A stretch of DNA of 64,000 nt from NCBI GenBank assembly GCA_036788295.1, contig DAIQNR010000013.1, positions 1 to 64,000 of the forward strand, in the 5' to 3' direction. Shown piece by piece: positions 1 through 7,216 of this stretch; positions within the stretch are counted from its first letter, which is position 1, and the number at the start of each line of letters is the position of its first letter. Below the pieces are notes generated by a model. That model did no database searches and was not told the origin of the DNA. It saw only the letters and a list, made by a program, of their open reading frames with translations. Made by a program: the position numbers and the translations under genes. Source of the stretch: JAHQVK01 sp036788295. Lineage in GTDB: Bacteria > Myxococcota > Kuafuiibacteriia > Kuafuiibacteriales > Kuafuiibacteriaceae.

Positions 1-6
1 CGCGTT

Positions 7-639
7 GTGGGTGCTCGATGGGCTTGTTCGATGCTCTTGTGCGTGTCGTGCGGAGCGGAGAGCGCGGAAAACGAGGGGCCGTGCGAAATTGTCGAGGTTC
101 TCCCCCTTCTCGACGACTCCCATCTCCACGCGCTGGCGGGCTCCATGGTGACGTCGTACGACGCGGATGCGGCCCGGTTCGGAGCGACGACAACCGCCAC
201 GCGGGTTCGCGTCGATTGGGATGTGGACTGGTCCCGTGCAGAAAGGGTCATCACGCGGCCGGTCGGCGGATTGGACTTTGGCGGGTGCCGGCCTGGGGAG
301 CGGGTCCCCGTCGTCGTCACCGTCCGGAGTGAGGACAATCTCTTGGACGAGTCCATCGGTGGGTTCGGCCGCGTAACGGTCGTCCGGGAAGGGGAAAGAG
401 GGCAGTCTTTGGCCCTCAGCCTATCGACCGCGCGCAACGTGAGGGAGATGTCGGTGGGTTATCCAACGACCATCGACGGAGGCAGAGTCGACGCGGCGGC
501 CATCAACTTGACCCAGGGCCAAGGGTGGTCGAACGGTCATGTCGAACCCGTCGTGCAGTTTGGCGACATCGTCCGCATCGGACCGGGCAGCGGCGGCCAA
601 GGCACGCTCGGCTGGTGCTTTGGAGCCTGTCCCGACTGA
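7..639 (+). CDS. Secreted or lipoprotein of unknown function
   Basis: I do not recognise this family. The N-terminus has a short hydrophobic stretch around SMLLCVSCG that could be a lipoprotein signal with Cys15 as the lipidated residue, but the residue at lipobox position -3 is Cys, which is atypical. The mature part is hydrophilic, with a Gly-rich and Cys-containing C-terminus (GGQGTLGWCFGACPD). The GTG at 7 is the first start in the window. The two codons before it are open, so the real start could lie outside the window and the gene may be 5' truncated. An ATG at 31 would leave too short a signal. It stands alone, followed by a 277-nt spacer that carries a hairpin repeat. Confidence 0.5.
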   Translation: MGARWACSMLLCVSCGAESAENEGPCEIVEVLPLLDDSHLHALAGSMVTSYDADAARFGATTTATRVRVDWDVDWSRAERVITRPVGGLDFGGCRPGERVPVVVTVRSEDNLLDESIGGFGRVTVVREGERGQSLALSLSTARNVREMSVGYPTTIDGGRVDAAAINLTQGQGWSNGHVEPVVQFGDIVRIGPGSGGQGTLGWCFGACPD

Positions 640-653
640 GATTCGCCAGCAGC

Positions 654-845
654 CCTAGAGCACCGATCGGGCTCTACCAACGCCCCAGGCTCGTTTCCTG
701 CGTCCCTGGCCGTCCGGTCGCCTGCGGCGACCCTCGAGGGGCGGCTCCGTCGGTTACGGGGAGTAGCCTCGGTCCGCCGCCGGACGGCCAAGAACACAGG
801 ATCCTTCGCCTGGAGGCGCCGTTTTGACCCGTTCGGTGCTCTAGG
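654..845. repeat. 192-bp imperfect inverted repeat (MITE/REP-like hairpin element)
   Basis: The two ends, CCTAGAGCACCGA at 654-666 and its reverse complement at 833-845, form terminal inverted repeats that continue with interruptions through both arms. They include a perfect 10-bp pair, GGCCGTCCGG at 708-717 and CCGGACGGCC at 780-789. The loop of about 60 nt has no coding signal. The outer 42 nt of the left arm recur, inverted and with the same spacing, at 49515-49556, so this is a dispersed element and not a simple terminator. It fills most of the spacer between the secreted protein and the K+ channel. Confidence 0.65.
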
Positions 846-916
846 TCGGTCCGGAAGCTCGGTACCACCGTTTCCCCTCGCGATGGGCGACTTTCGCGGG
901 GAGTCTAGGAGCGGTG

Positions 917-1720
917 ATGAGCTTTCGTGAACGCACCTACCGTGTCATCTTCGAGGCGGAGACTCCGGCCGGGCAGGCCTTCGATGTCGCGCTTCTCTTC
1001 GCGATCGGGGGCTCGATCCTGGTGATCGTGCTTCAGAGCGTCGTCTCCATCGAGGCCCGGTATGGGACGCTCCTGACCAGGCTGGAGTGGGGGTTCACGG
1101 TGCTCTTCACCCTCGAGTATGGGGTGCGCCTGGCGGTGTCGCCACGCCCCGTACGGTACGCGCGGAGCTTCTTCGGCATCGTCGATCTCTTCTCCATCCT
1201 TCCGACCTACATTGGCTTGCTGGTCAGCGGTCCGGAGGCCTTGGCCGTCGTGAGAGGGGTTCGGTTGCTCCGGGTCTTCCGGGTTCTGAAGCTCGGGCGA
1301 TTCCTCGGCGAGGGCGAGGTCCTGGCCGAGGCGCTGGCAGCCTCCCGGTTCAAGATCACCGTGTTCATCGGCTCCGTCTTGTCCGGGGTGCTGATCTTCG
1401 GGACCGCGATGTACCTCATCGAAGGGCCTGAGAACGGCTTTGCTTCCATCCCCGAGGGCATGTATTGGGCGATCGTGACCTTGACGACCGTGGGTTACGG
1501 CGACGTCGTCCCCTCGACCGTGCTCGGCAAGGTCGTGGCCTCGGCGATCATGATGATGGGCTATGGGGTCCTCGCCGTCCCCACCGGGATCATGTCGGCC
1601 GAGATCGCGTTCGCCAGCCGCGCGCGGACGGCGCGGCGGCGCTGCGTCAGCTGCCGGCTCGAGCGCCACGACCCCGACGCCCGATTCTGCCGCCGCTGCG
1701 CAGCAGAGCTCCCCAGCTGA
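917..1720 (+). CDS. Voltage-gated-type K+ channel with C-terminal zinc ribbon
   Basis: A 267-residue six-helix ion channel of the inner membrane. An S4-like helix carries regularly spaced Arg/Lys (RGVRLLRVFRVLKLGRF). The pore loop has the K+ selectivity filter TVGYGD at about residues 191-196, followed by the S6 helix. After S6 the short cytoplasmic tail holds two CxxC knuckles (CVSC and CRRC, 11 residues apart), a zinc-ribbon arrangement. I chose ATG 917 over the adjacent GTG 914. K+ selectivity follows from the filter. Voltage gating is inferred from S4, and the role of the zinc ribbon (assembly or redox/metal sensing) is unknown. Confidence 0.9.
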   Translation: MSFRERTYRVIFEAETPAGQAFDVALLFAIGGSILVIVLQSVVSIEARYGTLLTRLEWGFTVLFTLEYGVRLAVSPRPVRYARSFFGIVDLFSILPTYIGLLVSGPEALAVVRGVRLLRVFRVLKLGRFLGEGEVLAEALAASRFKITVFIGSVLSGVLIFGTAMYLIEGPENGFASIPEGMYWAIVTLTTVGYGDVVPSTVLGKVVASAIMMMGYGVLAVPTGIMSAEIAFASRARTARRRCVSCRLERHDPDARFCRRCAAELPS

Positions 1721-1741
1721 CGGCCCAGCACCTCATCGGAG

Positions 1742-3076
1742 CTACCGAAATGTGGCGGGGAGCGCCATGGCCCGGTCTACGCAGTCCTTCACGAGATCGA
1801 AGTCGTGAAACCCATACCAGAACACGACCCAATTATCGCCTTTGAAACTTCCGTTCGCGTTGTGAAAATACCAAGGGTTCACCGGGTTGTCGGCCCGGGC
1901 CCGCCAGAACAGCCGCGGCTCGTCCCGGCGCAGCCGCCGCCAGACCGAACCCCCTACCCCTTCGCCCTGGGCCGCCGCGGTCACCGCAAACTTATCCAGG
2001 TAGGGGATGCCTGCGCCGAGATCCACCACGACCGCGGTGGCTCGATAGTCATCGGACAAATAGATGGCATGCACATCCCGGCATTCGAACCAGTTCGGGT
2101 CGAGCACCTTGCCAAAGCAGCTCTCGAGGAGGTCACGAAGCCGCTCTCGGTCCACCTCGCCGAAGCTTCGACGCACGTTCACCCGAACCCCGAGCCGAAC
2201 CAGGGTTCCAGCGCCGGTGTGGGTGAACAGCTCCCGGGCGAGCTGCGATGGAGACGTATAGGACACCGAGCTCTCCGGCGGCAGCTCGCCGAGCAGCTCG
2301 TACAGGGCCTCGAGCTCTCCTTTGACCTCGGAGGACAGGTCCTCCCTCGCCATGAGCCCCTCGAAGTCCTCGGCGAGGTTGACCGCCGAGATCGGCCGCC
2401 CGGTATGGCCGAGCAGGCCCCCCGCCTGGGTCAGAAAGATGAGCTTGTGGGGCCGCAGCGTGCCGGCCAGGGTTCGGGCGCAGGCGGCGGGGTCGAGGGT
2501 CAGGATCTGACCCCCGCTGGTCTCGCCGAGCGGCGAGATCACGGGGAGCGCTCCGGCCTCCATCGCCCACCGGACCGGCTCGAGGTCCACCGCCACCGGG
2601 CGACCGCTGAGCCCGGGGCCGTCGCCCTGCTCGGATCGGAACACCCCGGCGGTCAGGGAGCGGGCCTTCACCCCGAGCCCTTCGAGCGCCCCGAGCAGGT
2701 GGTTGTTGGCCCGCAGCGCCACCCGCCGGGCGACATCGAGCACCTCGGGGGTGGTGACCCCTCGGCCCTCGACCACCGGGCTCACGATCGACCGGTCCTT
2801 GAGCGCGGCGCCGATCTGGGGCCCCGCCCCGTGAACGACCACCGGAGCCAGTCCCACCTCGGCCAGAAACGCGAGCGACGAAGCTACGTCCTCGGTCGCT
2901 TGCTCGAGCACTTCCCCGCCCACTTGGATGACCGCGACCCGGCGGGCCCCGTTGCCGTAGTGCTTGAGGTACTGTTCGACCTCAGACCGGCTCCCGAGGT
3001 TCCCGAGGAGCCGCGAGATGATCGTCCGGGTTCGGTGGTCCACCGACGAGACCATACACGAGCGCCCCCGCTCCAC
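1742..3076 (-). CDS. argB: Acetylglutamate kinase fused to acetyltransferase domain (NAGS/NAGK type)
   Basis: A 444-residue protein of arginine biosynthesis. The N-terminal two thirds are an amino-acid kinase domain (VAVIQVGGEVLE, HGAGPQIG, then the GVF and TLDPAACA regions) like ArgB. The last 150 or so residues are a DUF619/NAT-type acetyltransferase ending in the conserved VFWYGFHDF segment. This two-domain layout is that of the bifunctional N-acetylglutamate synthase/kinase of Xanthomonas and of vertebrate-type NAGS, so it may both make and phosphorylate N-acetylglutamate. Plain bacterial ArgB is about 260-300 residues. ATG 3055 (MVSSVDHRT) is an equally good start. It diverges from the histidine kinase gene and no other arg gene is nearby. 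Confidence 0.88.
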   Translation of the reverse strand: MERGRSCMVSSVDHRTRTIISRLLGNLGSRSEVEQYLKHYGNGARRVAVIQVGGEVLEQATEDVASSLAFLAEVGLAPVVVHGAGPQIGAALKDRSIVSPVVEGRGVTTPEVLDVARRVALRANNHLLGALEGLGVKARSLTAGVFRSEQGDGPGLSGRPVAVDLEPVRWAMEAGALPVISPLGETSGGQILTLDPAACARTLAGTLRPHKLIFLTQAGGLLGHTGRPISAVNLAEDFEGLMAREDLSSEVKGELEALYELLGELPPESSVSYTSPSQLARELFTHTGAGTLVRLGVRVNVRRSFGEVDRERLRDLLESCFGKVLDPNWFECRDVHAIYLSDDYRATAVVVDLGAGIPYLDKFAVTAAAQGEGVGGSVWRRLRRDEPRLFWRARADNPVNPWYFHNANGSFKGDNWVVFWYGFHDFDLVKDCVDRAMALPATFR

Positions 3077-3171
3077 AAGGCGCGAGGTCTCTCGCCCGGG
3101 TTCGGTTCGGCGCCAGGGGTGCGCGAGCAGGAGTTCGAGCCGACCGTTGCTCTGGCTAGGCCTGGCGGGGG

Positions 3172-6100
3172 GTGGATGCTACAGCGGGAGGGGGCGCCGT
3201 GGTCGTCGACGAACCGTCTACCCTGCTTCTCGATCCGGCCCGCATCGCAGCGGTACACGGATACGCTCGTTTCGCCGAAGAGGTGCGTCCGGCGCTCGAT
3301 GAGCTCGTCGCCCTGCTCGCCCGCCTGTGCGCCGTGCCGATGGTGTTCGTGAACCTCGTCGATGGGAAACGGCAGCGATCGCTGTCCGCGTTCGGACTGC
3401 CCCCGATCGACACCCCGCTCGAAGGTTCGTTTTGCGGCACCGCGCTCCTCGACCGCTCGACGGACGTCTTCGAAGTGCCCGACGCCCGCGAGGATCCTCG
3501 GTTCTGCGCGAGTCCGTGGGTGCTCGGCGATCCCTTCATACGCTTCTACGCGGCGGCCTCGCTGCGCAGCGCGGGCGGGCTCGCGGTCGGCACGCTGTGC
3601 ATCGCCGACCGGGTCCCCCGCCGGCTGCCGGCGCCGGCGAAGGAGGACCTGCTCGCCATCGCCCGGCAGGTCATGGGCATCATCGAGCTCGCCCACACCC
3701 GCCTGTGGCTCGAGCAGGTGGTGGACAGCATCGAGGATGGACTGTTCGGGCTCGACCCGGAGGGCCGAGTGGGTTTCGCCAACGCAGGGGCCTGTGCGGT
3801 GCTGGGGCGAGACGCCTTCGTCGGCCGGCCCATCTCCGAGGCGTGCGGGCCGGAGTTCGCCGAAGCGGTCCTCGCCCTGCCCGACGGAGGCAGTGCCGAA
3901 ATCGAGCGAGGGGGGAGTTGGTACCACGTTCGGTCCTATCTCAACGAAGTCGGAAGGGTCGTCCACGCCCGCGACGTCACCGCGTCTCGGGCCCACTTCG
4001 AGCGCCTGCGCCTGTTCGAAGCCTGCGTGCGCCAAATCAACGACATGATCATGATCACCGAGGCCGAGCCGCTCGACGAGCCCGGTCCGCGAATCGTCTT
4101 CGTCAACCCAGCCTTCGAGCGACGGACCGGATGGAGCAAAGAAGAGATTCTCGGCCGATCCCCTCGGGTGCTGCAGGGACCGGACAGCGACCGACGCGCG
4201 CTCGACCGGGTCCGCGCCGCTTTGGCCCGCCGCACCACGGTCTGCGAGACGCTCGTCAACTATTCGAAGGACGGAGAGCCTTTCTGGGTGGAGCTCGACG
4301 TCGCCCCGCTTCTGTCCCCGAATGGGGACTGCACCCATTTCATCGGCGTCGAGCGGGACGTGACCGACCGCGTCGTGGCGGCAGAGGCGCTGCAGGCGAG
4401 CGAAGCCCGGTTTCGAATCCTGTCGGCGGTGACCAGCGACGCGGTTTGGGAGTGGGACATCGAGCACGATGAGCTGCGCTGGTACTCGGGCTACGAGCGG
4501 ATGAGCGGGATGCCGGCCCAATCGGCGGCCGCCGGCGTCGCCTCGTGGGAGACGCTGCTTCACCCCGACGACCGCGACCGAGTCCTCGGCACCCTGCGCG
4601 CCGCGCTCGAGGGGAGCTCGGCCACTTGGAGCGCCGAGTACCGGCTGCTCTCGATCGACGGACGCGTGCTCTTCATCCTGGACCGGGCCCGCATCCTCCG
4701 CAATGGGAGCGGCCGGGCCACCGGCATGGTCGGCGGCATGACCGATCTCACCGAGTCCCGGCTGGCCGAGATCCGAATCCGCCAGCAAGCGGCCCTGCTC
4801 GACAAGGCGCAGGACGCGATCTGGGTGCGGGACAGGAACCACCGCATCACGTTCTGGAATGGCGGGGCCCAGCGGTTGTTCGGGTGGGAGGCGGCACAGA
4901 TCATCGGCCGCTCGGCGCTCGAGCTGTACCCGGACCCGGACCCGTTCTTCGCGGCAAACGAGGTCCTCGAGCGCCGGGGCGAGTGGATGGGCGAGCTCGA
5001 GCATCGGTGCAGAGACGGCCAACGGCGGCTGGTGCAAGGACGCTGGACCTTGCTCGACGACGTCGAGAACCCCGGTTCGGTGCTCGTCATCGACACCGAC
5101 GTGACCGAGCAGCGGGCGCTCGAGGCTCAGTTTCTGCGGGTGCAGCGGCTCGAGACCTTCGGGGCGCTCGCCGGCGGGATCGCCCACGACCTCAACAACG
5201 CGCTCGCCCCGATCTTGCTGTGCCTCGAGCCCCTGCTCGAGGGCGACCGGGACCCCGAGGAGCAAGAGGACCTGCGGACCATCGAGCTCGCGGCCCGGCG
5301 GGCTGCCGACATGGTTCGGCAGCTGCTCGGCTTTGCCCGGGGCTCGGAGGGGCCGCGCACCCGTGTGGACCCAGCGGCCGTGCTCAGGGACGTGGAGCGG
5401 CTGGTCCGGGATACGTTCCCCAAGGGCGTGAGCCTCGCGTTCTCGGTCGAGCGCGCGCTGCCTCCGGTCGAGGCCGATCCCACCCAGCTCCACCAACTGC
5501 TGCTCAATCTGTGCGTCAACGGGCGGGACGCGATGCCAAGCGGAGGTAGGCTCGAAGTTCGCGCCGATTCGGTGACCATCGACGAGCCACTGGCCCGGTC
5601 GAAGGGCCTGAGCCCGGGCAACTATCTTCGCCTCGTCGTCAGCGATACCGGGCTCGGCATCCCGAAAAGCCAGCAGCTGCTCATATTCGAGCCGTTTTTC
5701 ACCACCAAGCCCTCGGGGCAGGGGACGGGGCTCGGATTGAGCACCGCCCTCGCCATCGCCCGAGGGCACGGCGGCCACATCGAGGTCCACTCCGAGCCCG
5801 GGCGGGGGAGCCGCTTCGAAGTCCTGATCGCGGCCTCGGCAGCCGGCGTCGTGCCCTCCCCTTCGGAATCCGGGGAAGATGGCGGGCAGGAAGGAGCCGG
5901 TGAGATCATCCTGGTCGTGGATGACGAGCCCGCGGTGCGAGCGCAGGTCCGCCGCACTCTGGAGAGGGCCGGCTACCGGGTGGCGCTCGCCGCCGATGGC
6001 CCGCAAGCGCTCGCGCTGCATCGGAGGCTCGGACCCGAGGTCGCGGTCCTCGTCACCGACGTCGCGATGCCCGGGCTCGACGGCCCGGCCACGGCGGCCG

Positions 6101-6267
6101 CTCTGCGCGCGCTCGCCCCCGGACTGCCGCTGGTCTTGATGAGCGGGCTCGCGGGCGTCGTGGACCTCGACCGCTTCGACCCGCCGCCGGCCGCGGTGCT
6201 CGACAAGCCGTTTGGGAGCGCCGCGCTGCTGCGCGCGGTCGCCCGCGCTCTCGACCCTGGCCGGTGA
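3172..6267 (+). CDS. GAF/multi-PAS hybrid histidine kinase with receiver domain
   Basis: A 1031-residue soluble sensor kinase with no membrane segment. Approximate order: GAF (10-160), four PAS domains (180-265, 275-400, 410-530, 535-655), HisKA with the phospho-accepting His672 in GGIAHDLNN, HATPase with N box NLCVNGRDAM and G boxes DTGLGIP and GTGLGLST, then a C-terminal receiver (from about 910) with phospho-acceptor Asp963 in VTDVAMPG and Lys in LDKPF. The second PAS resembles a LOV core (GRSPRVLQGPDSD) but lacks the flavin-binding Cys. GTG 3172 is used; GTG 3199 is possible. The cognate output is not adjacent, so phosphotransfer to an unlinked partner is likely. Confidence 0.92.
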   Translation: MDATAGGGAVVVDEPSTLLLDPARIAAVHGYARFAEEVRPALDELVALLARLCAVPMVFVNLVDGKRQRSLSAFGLPPIDTPLEGSFCGTALLDRSTDVFEVPDAREDPRFCASPWVLGDPFIRFYAAASLRSAGGLAVGTLCIADRVPRRLPAPAKEDLLAIARQVMGIIELAHTRLWLEQVVDSIEDGLFGLDPEGRVGFANAGACAVLGRDAFVGRPISEACGPEFAEAVLALPDGGSAEIERGGSWYHVRSYLNEVGRVVHARDVTASRAHFERLRLFEACVRQINDMIMITEAEPLDEPGPRIVFVNPAFERRTGWSKEEILGRSPRVLQGPDSDRRALDRVRAALARRTTVCETLVNYSKDGEPFWVELDVAPLLSPNGDCTHFIGVERDVTDRVVAAEALQASEARFRILSAVTSDAVWEWDIEHDELRWYSGYERMSGMPAQSAAAGVASWETLLHPDDRDRVLGTLRAALEGSSATWSAEYRLLSIDGRVLFILDRARILRNGSGRATGMVGGMTDLTESRLAEIRIRQQAALLDKAQDAIWVRDRNHRITFWNGGAQRLFGWEAAQIIGRSALELYPDPDPFFAANEVLERRGEWMGELEHRCRDGQRRLVQGRWTLLDDVENPGSVLVIDTDVTEQRALEAQFLRVQRLETFGALAGGIAHDLNNALAPILLCLEPLLEGDRDPEEQEDLRTIELAARRAADMVRQLLGFARGSEGPRTRVDPAAVLRDVERLVRDTFPKGVSLAFSVERALPPVEADPTQLHQLLLNLCVNGRDAMPSGGRLEVRADSVTIDEPLARSKGLSPGNYLRLVVSDTGLGIPKSQQLLIFEPFFTTKPSGQGTGLGLSTALAIARGHGGHIEVHSEPGRGSRFEVLIAASAAGVVPSPSESGEDGGQEGAGEIILVVDDEPAVRAQVRRTLERAGYRVALAADGPQALALHRRLGPEVAVLVTDVAMPGLDGPATAAALRALAPGLPLVLMSGLAGVVDLDRFDPPPAAVLDKPFGSAALLRAVARALDPGR

Positions 6268-6287
6268 GTCGGCCGACCGGACTCGAA

Positions 6288-7103
6288 TCAGCGCCCGGCG
6301 ATGCGGGCCCGGTGCCGCTTCAGCGTGGCGATGACCTCGGGCCGCAGCGAGTCCAGCGTCACCGGAGTCTCGAAGTCCACCCGCAGGCGGCCCTCGGCCG
6401 AGTCGAAGTCCATCCCGAACGCATCGACCCCGACCATCCTCGCCTCCGCCGGCCGATGGCCCCACCCGGCTTCGAAGAAGTCCTCGATGGCGTCACGGTG
6501 GTCCTCGTTCATGTGATCGATGGTGCCGCGCGCCGTCTCTTGCAGGACGTCCTGCGCCGGATCGATGATGAAGTCTTCCGCGTGAAGCCAGAATATCTCC
6601 CCGAAACCCCCGATCCACCGAATTCGGGTGGTAGAGATCCGCCATAGGGAGAAGTCGTGGGTGCGGCGGTACCCGGCTGCCGCGGGCAGACGGGCCGCGT
6701 ACCGGGCCCACGCGTCGGCCTTCTCGTCGTCCGGGACCGGGGCGGCGACGCCCATGACGCAGATGCGGGCGTGGGTCTGGATGTCCTCTTCGCCGACCGG
6801 GGGATCGAACACGAGCAGGCTCGCTCGGGGGTCGGCCCGGAGGTTCCGCGTGTGCTCGGCGATGCCGGCGATGTAGATGAGCGGCGCCCCGGTTCGATCG
6901 AGCGCGTAGGGCGCCACCGACCCGAACGGCGCCCCTTCAGCCTTCGCGGACAGGGTGCCGAGCACGCCATCCCGGCGCCGCCTCAAGAGGGTCTTCGCGT
7001 CGGCGGTGGCCTGCTCCCGCCCCACCCGCTGGTTCTCTGGCCGGTCGTCCGAGCTCGGCTCGGGGCTCACCGGGGTCTTTGGCTCGCTGGTCATCGTGCT
7101 CAT
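6288..7103 (-). CDS. hugZ: HugZ-like split-barrel heme-utilisation protein with DUF2470 domain
   Basis: A 271-residue cytosolic protein. Residues 30-180 form a pyridoxamine-phosphate-oxidase-like split barrel (GVLGTLSAKAEGAPFGSVAP, HTRNLRADPRASLLVFD). The C-terminus is a DUF2470-type domain (IDHMNEDHRDAIEDFF). This pairing is typical of HugZ/HutZ proteins that bind or degrade heme in the cytoplasm. The start is fixed by a strong Shine-Dalgarno, AAGGAGGTAGG, directly before ATG 7103. It diverges from the TonB receptor of the heme locus and shares its Fur-like intergenic palindrome, which supports heme-iron use. A flavoprotein of the same fold cannot be fully excluded. Confidence 0.85.
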   Translation of the reverse strand: MSTMTSEPKTPVSPEPSSDDRPENQRVGREQATADAKTLLRRRRDGVLGTLSAKAEGAPFGSVAPYALDRTGAPLIYIAGIAEHTRNLRADPRASLLVFDPPVGEEDIQTHARICVMGVAAPVPDDEKADAWARYAARLPAAAGYRRTHDFSLWRISTTRIRWIGGFGEIFWLHAEDFIIDPAQDVLQETARGTIDHMNEDHRDAIEDFFEAGWGHRPAEARMVGVDAFGMDFDSAEGRLRVDFETPVTLDSLRPEVIATLKRHRARIAGR

Positions 7104-7164
7104 CCTACCTCCTTCGCGGGGGACCGCTTCGTCTGTCCGGTCCGTCTCCGCGGCTCGGTTGTTT

Positions 7165-7198
7165 GGGTATTGAATTTCGTTCTCAAGATCAAGTACCC
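7165..7198. promoter_or_regulatory. Candidate Fur-like operator between hugZ and heme receptor
   Basis: The spacer contains nested dyads. The outer arms are GGGTATTGA (7165-7173, with one extra T) and TCAAGTACCC (7189-7198). The inner dyad is TTGAATTTCGTTCTCAA (7170-7186), whose right half GTTCTCA closely matches the Fur half-site ATTCTCA. It is the only AT-rich stretch in the divergent region and ends 18 nt before the receptor ATG. Iron-dependent repression is inferred from position and gene content. Confidence 0.5.
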
Positions 7199-7216
7199 CT
7201 CCAGCCGGGTTCGCCG

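Noticed and set aside
1805..3352. Long plus-strand frame across argB
   Set aside because: No recognisable domain; the minus-strand product is a conserved enzyme.
4018..4380. Blue-light LOV photoreceptor
   Set aside because: The reactive Cys of the GRNCRFLQ motif is replaced by Pro.
2884..6465. Very long minus-strand open frame of over 1000 codons
   Set aside because: It is antisense to argB and the hybrid kinase, has Arg/Gly/Pro-rich low-complexity sequence, and arises from high GC at third positions.
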